Source: Arbacia lixula
Taxonomy: Eukaryota; Echinodermata; Echinoidea; Arbacioida; Arbaciidae
Direction: 5' to 3'
Assembly: GCA_963669155.1 (NCBI GenBank)
Contig: OZ022589.1
Coordinates: 11,748,965-11,812,964 of the forward strand
Length of the DNA stretch: 64,000 bases
The notes under the pieces are model-generated. The model had not been told where the DNA came from, did not search any database, and saw only the letters and a program-made list of their open reading frames with translations. Made by a program: the position numbers and the translations under genes. Positions 35,590-47,309 of this stretch are shown piece by piece (position 1 is the first letter of the stretch; each line of letters starts with the position of its first letter).

Positions 35590-36870
35590 CTGCAACTTTC
35601 CACAAAGAAAACTTGACGCCCAAAGACCAAAGTTTCTAGACATTTGATGAAACCTCGAGAAGCAAATATGAAAACTGGTAGTGGTAAGCATTGCACTGAT
35701 GACAATTGCACCCCAACAATTTTGGCTCTTCCAATTTTGTATCCAAGGCATATTTGCTTGACTTTCCAAGAAAAATATAATCTTCCAAAGAGAACACTTT
35801 TTGTACCAAATCAACAACAAGTTTCTAGACATTTAATAACTTAAACCTCAGGGAAGCGTATGAAAACTGGTGATTTGGCTCCTTCAAATTCACTTTCAAG
35901 GCACATTTACTCAAAAACTTTCCAGGTAGGAATTTTGTATTGCCGCATTACCTTAACACCCTTCCAGAAAGAAAACTTTGCATCTAAAAGTTTCTAGACC
36001 ATTCTTTGAATAATTTAAAGCTCAAAGAAGCAAATATGAAAACTGGCAAGCATTGCAATTCCAATGACAACAACTTTTGGCTCTTTAACTCTTTGCCCGC
36101 CACGCATACTATATCCCCTGCGCCACATTAATTTCAGGGTGGCACATTCAGAGGGGTTTTGCATGCACTGTCTCATTCAACTTGAAATAACTTTTTATTG
36201 GTTTGTAGTGATGAAAAAAAAATGTGTAGCAAAGTCTAAAAGAAATTAATACTCTTGACAATGGTATCATTTGTGTCATGTATAATATCATAGATTCTGA
36301 GAATTATAACTTTACATTCTGTCTCCAAATTATCGTTTTGGAGGCTATTTTATACCTCTTATATTCAATATGTCCTAATTAAAGTCATGCTCTAGGTTAG
36401 TTCATAAAAATAAGATGTGTTCTTTAGCTTTGATTACTGACCAAACCCATGTCTTTATGGGAATAATGAGCCAAGCAATTTAGGATTTAAATGGGGCATT
36501 CAAAGCATTCAAAAAGATTAAGCTAACAATAAACTAAACTCCTCTATTGAAATTGACCCTGGGTACTTCTCAATAGACTTCCTGTCCTGGGAGACTTCCT
36601 GCCTATTGATACTTTGATCCCCTTATGCAATACACGAGTCGCTATTGTATGTGTGTGCGCACAATACAATTAAATGCGTTCCGTATGCATTGTGTGCGAA
36701 ATGTGACTTGAGTCGAACTTGGCAGCCCGCTGTATGTGACGCGAGTCGAACAAAGCGAGCTAAGAGTTAAATTGCACATTGAAGGCACATTTGCTCAACA
36801 ACTAACAACTTAACTGGTACGGATATTGTACTTCCGGCCTTGTTTCCATAATCCTGAAGCAAACTGGTTA
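35590..36870 (+). repeat. Degenerate tandem array, unit about 170-190 bp
   Basis: Units begin at about 35629, 35819 and 35988 with AAGTTTCTAGAC and contain GAAAACTGG and TTTTGGCTC-type landmarks; a partial unit precedes them. The third unit is interrupted at its TTTGGCTCT landmark by a 678-bp TTAA element and resumes at 36771 with GAAGGCACATTTGCTCAA. Unit lengths are about 190 and 169 bp. Confidence 0.8.
36089..36766. mobile_element. piggyBac-like TTAA element interrupting the tandem array
   Basis: A 678-bp insertion flanked by TTAA (36085-36088 and 36767-36770). Ends are CTCTTTGCCCGCCACGC and the complement of CTCTTAGCTCGC. The pattern TTAA-CYCTTTGC is typical of piggyBac termini, including vertebrate MER-type MITEs. 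Removing it and one TTAA restores similarity to the other array units. No transposase is encoded. A short related element lies at 45092. Confidence 0.8.
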
Positions 36871-37792
36871 ACTATGGGTTATCCAGATGACGACATAAAT
36901 AATAAGCAGAGATGTAAAAAGCGTGCTACGACTCTACAGAAATGAGAACTACTCGCAAACAATCATGAAACCTTGTGAGAATGAAGAATAAATATTATCT
37001 CTCCAACCGTGCTCTCACTGCTTCTGTTCAGCAGGAAAGCCACTTGACTTTGTGCCTTTACAGCAACTACACCAAAACGATATGAATAGAAATACAGATC
37101 CCAAATAAAAAACAATGAGTTTTAAAGCTGAATCATTTTTTAATTTAAAGTGGACATCTTCCAGAAGTCAAGGGGAGTAGCCTAAACTTTGACATTTCTT
37201 CCAAATACTTGAAATGAAAGCACGTACAAGTATAAGCACAAGTGTATCGAAAGTAAGAAAGTTACCTTTATAGTTTTTCTTCCTAACAATTCCTGTGGTT
37301 GCGCTGTATGTAACCTAAGTGAACATCAAATACAGGTCGATTCAAATATGTTTCCAAGATGTTTCTTTCATCAGGGGGGAAAATGGTTGTTTGATGCTCT
37401 GTCGCTTTGCATTAAGTCAGTCAGGGAGAAGAACAGGGGACCGTAATCATGTAAACTTCGGGGGGAAAGGAGTCTTTAAAGTGCAAAAAAAAAATAGAAA
37501 GAGGCAGGGGGTATGGATTCGGACTGACTGACAGGCTGGCTGAGAGAAATATATCTTTCCCCCATCTAGCAGGAAAATTAGATCAGCGTGAAACAGACTG
37601 GGTCTAAGTCTCGGTCGAGTCCAAATGCAGGCAGATATGGAGGGCCAGAACATGACAAGGAAAAGCAGCATGGACGATAAGCTTTGATAGTCCTACACTG
37701 AATTAGGCTTACTTTACTTTGGGTAACATTTCATTGGATGTTGTGGGTTGGCTCCTTGCCAATGTGGCAGCTCACTAGGCAATGGTCAGGGC
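36871..37792. other. No recognisable gene
   Basis: AT-rich DNA; short overlapping frames near 37319-37671 show no domain. Confidence 0.45.
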
Positions 37793-37880
37793 TAAAAGGG
37801 AAAGTCTACCCTGAAGTTTAGTTCGTTCAATCAATGTGAACAAATCAAATGTCACTTACTCCCTTTTTGCATTGTAACGT
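37793..37880 (+). mobile_element. Family G fragment (left terminus)
   Basis: AGGGAAAGTCTACCCTGAAG followed by about 60 bp similar to the left end of the element at 48783. No matching right end is found, so it is a fragment. Confidence 0.55.
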
Positions 37881-38093
37881 ACACAACGTTGATTGGTATT
37901 CAAGCCAGCCCTATGGGGCCTACAACAGGTTGAGGATTCCCTATTTCCCATCCTGATGTTACAACGGTACTGCAGGCAGATAGGTAGCTGTCAACTCACT
38001 ACCGCAACCAATCTGTATCAAAACTAGCCTAATTTCAAGGCTGTGGACACCATTCCTTTTGTCTTTCCCAAGCACTCCTGCAGTTCTTCATGT

Positions 38094-38289
38094 TATGGTG
38101 GATATGCAAGTAAAAGACCTCTCCTCCTTTCTGTTTTCCTGGGTTCGAATCCCACACAAGTCCTTGCACAAGAGCCAGTGTTTGTGTCTTTTCGCACCTC
38201 CCCATTTCTTGGATAAACACCCTGTCCCTCGGATAGGATAGGACTTTAAATGGAGGTCCTGTCTATAGAAGAGGCACACTCCATGCATA
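38094..38289 (+). mobile_element. tRNA-derived SINE, truncated
   Basis: GGGTTCGAATCCCA at about 38141 is a near-ideal polymerase III B-box. Downstream, CCCTCGGATAGGATAGGAC and AAATGGAGGTCCTGTC followed by CACACTCCATGCAT match, from memory, the conserved 3' portion of SINE families of sea urchins and other invertebrates. An A-box is not clear, so the 5' boundary is approximate. The tail is split by a family B element and seems to resume at 38659 (TTAAAGACCCCAC). Confidence 0.7.
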
Positions 38290-38662
38290 TTAAAGGGCAT
38301 ATACTGTACTGGGAAGGCAAAAAAGCCTTCAAAATGTAATTGTTAGCAATCGTCTTGCCAGTGGTCTTAAATTCATGCACTGTCTATTTTAGAAGCTTGG
38401 TGAAAGTTATTTGCCCTCAAATGATCTACATTTGGAGTAATGAGTGATTAAATCACAAATTTTCAAAATGTTCAGCCCGAACATTTTGAGGATTTAATTA
38501 TTAATCATTAATTACTCCATATGTGGATCATTTGAGGGCAAATAACTTTCAGCAAGCTTCTAAAAAAGACAATACATGAATTTAAGACCATTGGTAGGAA
38601 GATTGCTAACAACTGCATTTTGAAGGCTTTTTTGCCCTCCCAGTACGGTATATGCCCTTTAA
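38290..38662. mobile_element. Family B TTAA foldback, copy 2
   Basis: A 373-bp segment including its TTAA flanks, with ends AGGGCATATACTGTACTGGG and its near-complement and a full-length foldback. It appears inserted in the TTAA of the SINE tail. TTAA targeting suggests a Kolobok- or piggyBac-type source. Confidence 0.9.
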
Positions 38663-38689
38663 AGACCCCACATCACTTATCAACAACCT

Positions 38690-40598
38690 AATGGAGTGAC
38701 CAGAAAGCCTATACTGGAAACGGGTGAGAGATGCCAACCCCTCATGGTTCTGAAATCTATTTCGCCTACAAATGGTATCAAATCGGCATTTAGAGTGCTA
38801 TATCAAATAATATATCAAAATACAGCCTAGATCTTAGGCTACATCAATACAGGCAAAAACTACTACCACTAGCTTTTAAACACAACAAACATCTCACGCA
38901 ACTTCTCTAGAAACCAGTACACTCAATGTATCAACACAGGAAGCCAGGTGTAATGCATGTTCCCCGGGCCACCAAGATGATTGTCTCCGCGTGAACATCC
39001 ATTCACAGAGGAACGTCTTCTCTCCGGTCCCCTAATGCACATTCTATCGTACCTCGATCTTCAACAACCCACCCTGGTGGGCATACCGGCACACATGTTG
39101 CTGCCGTAATGTGGGATCAAACGATTTGCCCGGGGAAATAACAAGCAGTCACGGTCTCAAAACATTTCAAACAGAAATGTCAAACTCTTGTTTACGCTGA
39201 GCTACTGCTACTGATATCAATTGGCTGTATGAATGCTCTGGAGCCCATCTACTTCTTGATAGCTTGAAGATTCGAGCTATATAGCTTCAGAGGTAGTACA
39301 AGAAGTAGGTCAGTAGAAGTAGTAGTGATAGGCATGTGATATATTTTCTGAAATCTTGTTTATTTGTTGCTTCGACACGCCAATGTCAGCCTCATAGTTT
39401 TAAAATGAAGGAATGGTATATTGAATCAAGTATTTGAAACAATTTTGACTCATGTGAGATAATCAAGGAGCTCATGTGATTTCAGCATACAAATTAAGCA
39501 TTTTAAATTTGAATACTAACTAGCCATGAGAAATATATACCAGGGTCCTCTTTCTCTGGCTCTCTTTCCTTTTTATAGCATTAACATCAACAGTCCATCA
39601 CTCTAAACTAAATAAGGTTGCCTTTTTGTATCAGTCGATTCGTGATGCGCTGACTTCTACAATGATCGCGGTCTAAGTCTGCAACGAATGACAAAAGAGA
39701 ACATAACATAATCCTCTATTTCCCTCCAAGTCTTTGGCGCAAAGTAAAAAATATGCTCGAAAAGCAACCAGAAGGACAAAGACTGAAATGTAACGCAATT
39801 GTTAGTATTTCCAGTATGAATGGCATGGATATCTACTCATTCAGGTTCATTCAGGACAGTGTCCAAAATGTAGACCGTGGTGCATTGACTTTAACAATGA
39901 TAACGGTCTATGTCTGCAATGAATGACAAAAGAGAACATAACATAATCCTCTATAAACCTTCCACAGCCTCTTTCCTATGGCGTGTTTGGAAGCATCACC
40001 TTTTAGAAATGTACAGAGATGTGTTTCTAAATAATGTTTGTTTGATCCAGAATTATATTTCTGAGAGTTAACCAGATGTATTGAAAGGCATACATGTGTC
40101 AGATGCAATTCCAGCTGAATTCAACCCATTACGCCCCAGATAAACTGCTGCTGTATTGATTTTGTGTGTATAACTTGTTTGAAAAATGGAGCACTTGGAT
40201 CATAAAGGATTGTTTCCCCTGGATGATCGCTCCCACTGGGATGAGTGATGCAGAGCAACTACGCACGGTTTCCCAAGATATGAACTGTTTCTTTAAAATC
40301 GATGCTTTGAAACAATCATTTGAAATGCTTTCAATCTTTTCAAAACACACCTCCGGTGGATTGGGTGTGTCACAGGATGTGAATGTGGCTTTAATCAAGA
40401 GATGCAAGTCGTTTCAAGAATGTGAGATACCGGTGTGTGCATGTGAACCCGTAATAAATGTAATGCTGTTCTGCCACGGCCATGGGTCTCACTCTGGTAT
40501 GATGTCATGATACCAGGCAGGCATCATCTTCAAACTGTAAAATAATGTTACCATGATTACAGCCCATAATCTTTACCATTGCAACCCTTTACCCCCAT
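38690..40598. other. No supported gene; one direct duplication
   Basis: Contains the diverged direct repeats at 39649 and 39882. A frame of 114 codons at 40166-40510 has no recognised motif. Otherwise unique-looking AT-rich DNA. Confidence 0.4.
39649..39954 (+). repeat. Pair of about 72-bp direct repeats
   Basis: 39649-39719 and 39882-39954 share GAATGACAAAAGAGAACATA and continue with ACATAATCCTCTAT, 234 bp apart. Their upstream halves align with a few differences. Confidence 0.85.
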
Positions 40599-40755
40599 AG
40601 GGGCGTCTTCATTAGCCCAATGTGGGCGAAATAGCGAGCTTGTTCTGATCGGGTTAGCTAGCCAGATCACGAAATAGCTAGCTATTTGCGTCTTCATTAG
40701 CCAGATCAGGCAAAATAGCTCACTATATTGTCTGATCGGGCTAATGAAGACGCAC
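40599..40755. mobile_element. Family E, short internally deleted copy
   Basis: About 157 bp with ends GGGGCGTCTTCATTAGCCC and the complement of GGTGCGTCTTCATTAGCCC, plus an internal GCGTCTTCATTAGCC. It is an abbreviated version of the 440-490-bp copies. Confidence 0.8.
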
Positions 40756-40984
40756 CTTATGAGTTAGGGCTAGGGTTGCGGATAGGGCTTGGTATGGGGA
40801 TTTAGGATTAGGATTGTCATTAGGAGGTTTGGTTAGGATTGTGGTAAGGGATTAGGATTAGTTTCACCAGGGCTTGTTTACGTTTACATCATAAAATTTA
40901 AAAGGTAGCTAAACAGTTTGTGCTTGTAGGAGAAATGGGGATTAAAACAAAATGGGATTAGAGGTGATGGCAGCACACCCCTCT
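40756..40984 (+). repeat. Degenerate TTAGG-like stretch
   Basis: Positions about 40760-40862 contain scattered GTTAGGG, GATTAGGATT and GGTTAGGATT words. This is a degenerate G/T-rich patch and not a clean telomeric array. Confidence 0.4.
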
Positions 40985-41427
40985 AGGTTCGTCTTCATTA
41001 GCCCGGTGTGGCAAAATAGCTAGCTAATTCTGATCAGGTTAAACTAGCCAAATCATGAAATAGCTAGCTATAAATTTTCGTCTTAATTATCCAGATCAAG
41101 CAAAATGGCTAGCTAATTGGTCAAGAAAATTTCCCAAGAAATCTTGGCCTAGATGGAGCTAGCTCGGAGCGTCTTCATTAGCCTGAAAATTTCTTGATCT
41201 CGGCATGCATCAGCGCGCATGAGGCATTGTTTATGTAATAGGTTTTTATGCGCGCCTGAATGCGAGCTCACAATCAAAGTCATGCGGTCGTGGCCTATTC
41301 CATCGGGATAATTTATGCATCCTGAGTTTCGAGCTAATGAAGATGCAATTTCAACTTTAGGCTTTAGTTCCCCGGATCAGCAAACTAGCTCACTATTTCG
41401 TCTGATCGAGCTAATGAAGACGCATCC
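40985..41427. mobile_element. Family E non-autonomous DNA transposon, copy 3
   Basis: About 440 bp with ends AGGTTCGTCTTCATTAGCCC and CTAATGAAGACGCATCCT. The GTCTTCATTAGC core occurs about five times in both orientations. The central part (GCATGCATCAGCGCGCATGA) matches 14050 and 53590 in inverse orientation. Confidence 0.85.
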
Positions 41428-41772
41428 TCTGAGAAGGGGGTTGGGGGTTGAGTGTGTGCGGAGGAGGGTGGGAGGGGGCTGGTTTCCTCTCCACGCATTC
41501 CTTCATCCCCTGCTTGAAACACTTGGTAGCGACGCTTCAAGCATAATACACGTCAACATGTGTTCCGCATCAATCGCCAGCCTCCTGCTTCGTTACAGTA
41601 CACTGCATACCGCCTTGCCTCAAAGTCAGGGGTACATACAAACCTCTTTCAATTTGACAGCACAAAATGTGTAGGAATTTCCTCTGCAAACACCGCTGCC
41701 CGAATGCTTCCCCAGAATGAGCGCTACGCTATATTTAGCGGCTGGCGCTGGAATGCGGTGAGCACATGGCAA

Positions 41773-41789
41773 TCACACACACATACACA

Positions 41790-41836
<47 letters not shown>
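41773..41836 (+). repeat. (CA)n microsatellite
   Basis: CA dinucleotides with a few CATA interruptions at the left. Confidence 0.97.
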
Positions 41837-41839
<3 letters not shown>

Positions 41840-42237
41840 AAAGAGGAAATGATCCCCCCTATCGCAGAATGAGAAACACTATCTCTCGGTCAAGACCTTC
41901 ACACATTGGCTCATTATTCACCTGTTAGCTGCCACCGACCAAGTGTACGCTCAAGAAAAATACGGGCTGGATCTCTCCTCGTTCCTAAATAATGGTCGTC
42001 AAGAATAACAAATAGTACAATGAGATGGTGACTGTATGCCTGGGTGTTGCCCTTCTGTGGAATAGCAATGTGATGAAATGTCAAGTTTGTGGCTTCATGC
42101 CTGCCTCATTACTCCACAAAATATGCTCCTCATTTCTTTGCAGATCGAGTGATCAGCTACATTTAGAGTCCTGCTGTAAGCTACTTGTTGCAGCTCTGCC
42201 CGGTACGTTCTTTGCCGTAGGCAGACATGTGGTGTAG

Positions 42238-42287
42238 AAATGTGGAAATATGTGGAAATATTGCAAGTGGAAATATGTGCAAATATT
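42238..42287 (+). repeat. Short GTGGAAATAT repeat
   Basis: Three to four imperfect copies of a TGTGGAAATA unit, each near an ATATTT or ATATG context. Confidence 0.7.
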
Positions 42288-43407
42288 TAAATGATATCTA
42301 GAGACTGTTATATACTCCGTCTTGGTACCTAAATAATAAACGGAACATGATAATGCTCTTGATGAATAGGGCAAATTATGTTTATCTCTCTAAGATATGT
42401 TTCTTGCTTAGATACATGTAGATGAGAGCAAGGCCTTCTATATCACTCACTCACTGTTAAGTTTGCATGGGGCAAAAGTTCACAATCAATATGAATACGT
42501 TATCCACAACAATGTGTAACCAACAACCCCTGCCTCCATGGTGAACGTGCAGGGATGGACAATGCATGCTTTCTTAGCAGAGCACGCTGCACCGCATGTG
42601 TGTGGTATCAGGTTTCATCCAAGAATTCCTCCCTCTCGTCTATATATACCCCTTGCCTGCAATACTGATGCAGCCATTTAATTAATCATTACAGAGGGGA
42701 ATGCAGGGGGTACGCACAGGGGTACATGAGCTTTTGTTCTGCGTAGCTCTCGGGATAAAGATATTACGCAGTTTTATAGTGGAGAATAGTTTTAGACGGT
42801 ACACCATGGAGGTAGAGGGGCTGGAAACATACCACTGATTGGTCAGTGTGCTCTACTGGGCGAGACAAGCAATGCCGTACATTCTTGGCGCATTTCAGGC
42901 ATGCAGTCACCTGACCTGAATGTGCCACCTTGTGTTAATCAGGAAGACACCGGTATCTCCATAATGACACTGACAGCTAATGCCATTGCACAACACAACA
43001 CAACCCAACACCCAAAACTCAGCCACATCTTCGAGGAATGGAGAGGTTCGAGTGACTTTCATCAGAAAGCATCGGATGCTATTAGCATCACCAGGCCGAC
43101 CTGCGGACTCCTCCTTCTTACCACCGCAAACCAGGAATGTCCTGGAGAGGTATATCTGAGGCTGGCTTGGTAGGCAAGGCATGCCTCTCATTGATGGAGA
43201 CAGCCTGCTCCCAGTGAGACAATAGATATTTGTGGTGTGGAGTTCAAGCGCGGGTCTAGAGCAATAAGCAGGTTTTCAGGAGGCCGCAGAGGAAGAGGAG
43301 ATGTAAGCCAGCTTTGTGGGGCTGGAGAGGGCTGCCAATGATGCCACAAAAGCTCCTGGGTGATCAACCATGCAACCAATGTTGACCGCTTAGGGGGATG
43401 CCTCAGA

Positions 43408-43816
43408 AGCCCCGTTCATATCACAATCATGATTATACCACTATCACTGATGCACATGGGTAAGAAAATTTCCAGGGAGCCTCTCAAAACTGTAAATATA
43501 CACCAAAGAGGCTGTAAGATTGCAGTATTTTGGACACGATAGACTCTCCCCATACCCCTAGATAGAGCAATTACACCTGTTGCAATTTGCGAATCATATT
43601 TCAGAGCGCAATGGACAAGCCACAACATGTACGCCTATTTTGCAGATGCAATTTATAAGATTTGCTACTGCAATATTGCGAGAGAGAAAGGAGGAAGCAA
43701 ATACCGCATCATTTGAGTGACTCCCATTCCTATATGCAGCTATCGGTAATGCATCGGCAAAATTGCCGCAAATGTTGCGCTTACTTTGTGGACACGTGTC
43801 GTATATGAACGGGGTT
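43408..43816 (+). mobile_element. Family A non-autonomous DNA transposon, copy 3 (diverged)
   Basis: 409 bp starting AGCCCCGTTCATATCAC and ending GTATATGAACGGGGTT. It is the most diverged of four copies, with a deletion near its middle. Flanks AGA and ATG do not match cleanly. A family B copy begins 16 bp beyond it. Confidence 0.8.
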
Positions 43817-43831
43817 ATGGTCTCATACCCC

Positions 43832-44203
43832 TTAAAGGGCATATACTGTACTGGGAAAGCAAAAAAGCCTTCAAAATGTAATTGTAAGCAATCTTCTTGC
43901 CAATGGTCTTAAATTCATGTACTGTCCATTTTAGAAGCTTGCTGAAATTGATTTGCTCTCAAATCATCTACATTTGGAGTAATGAGTGATTAAATCACAA
44001 ATCCTCAAAATGTTCGGGCCGAACATTTTTAAGATTTAATCATTAATCATTAATTACTCCATATGTGGATCATTGGAAGGCAAATAACTTTCAGCAAGCT
44101 TCTAAACTAGACAATACATGAATTTAAGATCATTGGCAAGAAGATTGCTAACATTACATTTTGAAGGCTTTTTTGCCTTCCCAGTACAGTATATACCCCT
44201 TAA
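43832..44203. mobile_element. Family B TTAA foldback, copy 3
   Basis: 372 bp bounded by TTAA, ends AGGGCATATACTGTACTGGG and its complement, full-length foldback with a central TGTTCGGGCCGAACA palindrome. Close to copy 2 in sequence. Confidence 0.9.
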
Positions 44204-46223
44204 AGCAACTTCTCACTCAGGCTCAGGCAGTTGCCGAAGAGATAACAGTCCAATGCGGTCTACATTCATGGCCTCAGGATCTCCACACTGGAGTTTACTT
44301 TTCTTCAAGAAGCTGATCTAAACCACCTACCTATCAAGTCTGATTTATGGCCACTCTAAACTGTGACAGCATTTTCCATCTATCATAAATCAGTTTAAAG
44401 GGACTGTACAGTACATAGCAGTATAGGGTGATGGGACTCATTTTTCTTTTCCAAATGTATTTTTAAGAAAATCATAATTACCATTCTACAATGTATACCG
44501 CTCAGTATCGATGGGACATTTGCAGAATTCAAACCACAGTACTGTAGAGTTTGCAATATTATGATTCATTGTTTCATCTTAGAGCTGCTGTAATTTTGCT
44601 AGAATTATCTTTATTCATGTGTATTATGATAATTCATTTTAAAGTAAATCACAATTAACATAGATTATAGATACATGTATACAATTTTATGACTTAAACT
44701 GTAATGGAGATTTATTCATACCAATATGATATGATCCAATTTACTTGCAGAGGAAAGCTGTGTTTATCATTTCACATGTTGCACTTATAGTAATGTTTTT
44801 ATGTTGTGAATTATCACAATACAGCTGTATGCGTGCAAAGGTGATTTTTAACAAATGTTGAAGTTAAATGTATTCCCATTTTTCACCACAACGGGACCAA
44901 TCTGCCATGATCACACATAGCTCCCATTCCTGTTTGCTTTTTGGAATACAAAGAATGCTCTTCAAAAAAGATATGAAATCTGATTAGAATGGAAATTATG
45001 ATCGCAGCAGAACGATGCTGCTGTGACGGTGGGCTGTAATGTGGGAGGGAGTAGAGGCAACAGTTCCTTATCACACTTCCTTCCTTCTTATTAACCCTTT
45101 GCGTGCCACGCAAACAACCACTCTATGGGATTCATGTGTATTACCATTACCAAATTGCAACAATGATACATGAAGAGTTAAACAAGAACTCAATTATATC
45201 ACCCTGCAACAAAGAAAGACATAAGCGTGGGCTGGCTTTTCCCCTGATAAGTTCATGAACACTGAGGAGGCCAACTTGTGAACACAAGACTCAAGTTCTC
45301 AAATTCCTGCCTTTTCTTTGCTAGTTAATTCAGCCCAATTTCCCTGCCATTCAGCTCACTATGCCTCAATTGGGGGGGATTATACCAAACTCTTTTCAGC
45401 GGTTGTTTGCTTTGGCAAAGAATATTTCATAACCATTGAGAAGCATTGCCAGCTCGCCTCGGGCAGAAATCCAAAAGGAAATATTCTGACCCCGTTGAAC
45501 AAAGGTAAGCTCTAAAACTTTGTGACAATGTTAATAATAGGTACACAGAGCGCACTAGCTGAGCCCCGAGAAGCTTTCCTCTCTACACCCTCGCTCACTC
45601 AACCGCGCCCTATGAACTTCTGACAGGGTTCAAGGGGGATAGAGAGAGAAAGGGAGAAAAAAAAGACAGTCCTCAAATCACTCAAGTTTTCTGACAGATG
45701 CTGGTTTTTGCGGTCTCCGATCTCCTTCCTGCTTCATCTCTCACATTATTCAAACACTACCTCAGAAGGCATTCTTATTTTAAATTCTGTCATTAAATTC
45801 AATCAAATTGTTTTTTCTTCTGTCAAGGAGGGCAGGCTCCATCGCTCAAGCTCCTTTTACAAGCAAATCTTTGTCTGGCTTCGGCCCTGCACAATAGCCA
45901 TCAAAGACGCACTCAAGATTAACATAACAAATTTGTGCATCTATTGTTTGCTGCCTTGGCCAAATAAAAGTATCTTTTTTTCCTTTACAAAGAGTATATG
46001 TACATACCCAACAGAAAGAATTTTAAACAAAATAAAGGCAAAATCTTATTTGTAAAACTTCAATGACTCTACAATTGCCGCTTTCTTTTAGTGAATAGCC
46101 TCTTCAACGCTGTTTGAAAATTGACTTCTCCTCCAAAAGTACTATGAGAGGACTTAAGGTCTGAGCTCCTAACTTCCTGTTTCCCTTTGATGTTCATCGC
46201 CTGGTCTGCTCAAGAATAGAGCT
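44204..46223. other. No supported gene; short piggyBac-like remnant
   Basis: AT-rich from 44350 to 44880. A small TTAA-flanked remnant sits at 45092. Frames at 45318-45515 and 45708-46055 show no domain. Confidence 0.4.
45092..45180. mobile_element. Short piggyBac-like remnant
   Basis: Bounded by TTAA, starting CCCTTTGCGTGCCACGC, close to the end of the element at 36089. The right end (GAAGAG before TTAA) is only partly complementary, so this is probably an internally deleted relic. Confidence 0.45.
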
Positions 46224-46750
46224 TTAAAGATTGTCCGTCCCTTTTGCAAGCTTAAAATTTGAAATCGTCTATCACGATCGTAAATTGAAGAAAGCGTGAT
46301 TCAAGACCATTTCTAAGAATATAGCATGTTGAAGCTTTCTGTAGATGTAAAAAAATTCAGCCGTTAAATTTCAAACCGACTTTTTTCGTACTACGAAAAA
46401 AGTATTAGTCTTTGTTACAGTATCTATGTGGTTATTATGCGTGTGTGAAATCCTAATTTTATGAGTAACTACCAAACTTTGGAGATGATTCCTTCCATAG
46501 AACAGTTTTTTTTATAATGCGTTTTATAATTTAATAAACAGATTAATCAATAAAGCACATATTTCAACACAAACTGCTAAGAGCCTGAGGTAAAGACTAT
46601 TAATCAGACGTTGTTTACGTGCATTATTTGAATTTTACACTACGTATCAGTTTCAAATTGTGAATATAGAGCTTGCTAATACTTCTATTATGTTTTGCCA
46701 ATGTTTTGATGGTTTTGTGGTGATCTGAAAAAGGGACTGGCTATCTTTAA
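46224..46750. mobile_element. Family F TTAA element, copy 1
   Basis: 527 bp bounded by TTAA; ends AGATTGTCCGTCCCTTTTG and the complement of AGATAGCCAGTCCCTTTTT. A central TTTTTTCGTACTACGAAAAA palindrome occurs at about 46381. It matches 48818-49346 nearly base for base, so both are fairly young. Confidence 0.9.
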
Positions 46751-47309
46751 TAACCGCATTCTAGGATTTGAACATGGTTCATTCAGGCTATGTTTGCAGT
46801 GTGCTGCTGTGATGTGGAGGGGTCTCAGTCAACTTATGCTAAGTGACTATTTGACCAACCATCAGAGTGATCTAATCTGTAAGTCCAGTCTCCTAAAGTT
46901 CTAAAGCCTGTAACCCCCCCCCCCCCCCCCCCCCTTCATTGTCAGACACATGTGTAACACATAAATGGAGATTTCAATGCTTGGTGCTGAATATCTTCTA
47001 CGGGCTCAGTCTCCTAAACTTCTAATGATTTTAAAAAATAAAGTCAGCATGCAGGGGTTTCAAAACAAAATGTTGGGATTGAGATGTATGTCTATTTAGT
47101 TTTGATATGCAGATGTTACAGTGTATTCTGTTATTCTATATAAGAAATAATCACAATGAGAAACAAGGGTTTGTACCATTAGATTTCACACTAGGTCATC
47201 ATGGTATCTACAGGCCAAAATGCAGAGGCATATTTCACATGGCCTTGACTTCTTCCCTGCCCCACCCCCTTCTGCTATGCCAATTTGGTTGAATTTACCA
47301 CCATTGTTT
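46751..47309. other. No recognisable gene; poly-C run
   Basis: A run of about 18 C at 46915-46934. Nothing else supported. Confidence 0.45.

Larger units (their letters stand above)
41428..43407. other. No supported gene
   Basis: Contains the CA microsatellite at 41773 and a short GTGGAAATAT repeat at 42238-42287. Frames on both strands at 42901-43191 overlap and have no recognised domain. Confidence 0.4.

Noticed and set aside
37600..37630. tRNA B-box at CGGTCGAGTCC
   Set aside because: No A-box or cloverleaf could be found upstream.
40760..40862. Interstitial telomere repeat
   Set aside because: TTAGG-like words are scattered and irregular, with no clean array.
44394..44870. Further TTAA element starting AGGGACTGTACAGTAC
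   Set aside because: A left-end-like word is present but no complementary right end with TTAA was found.
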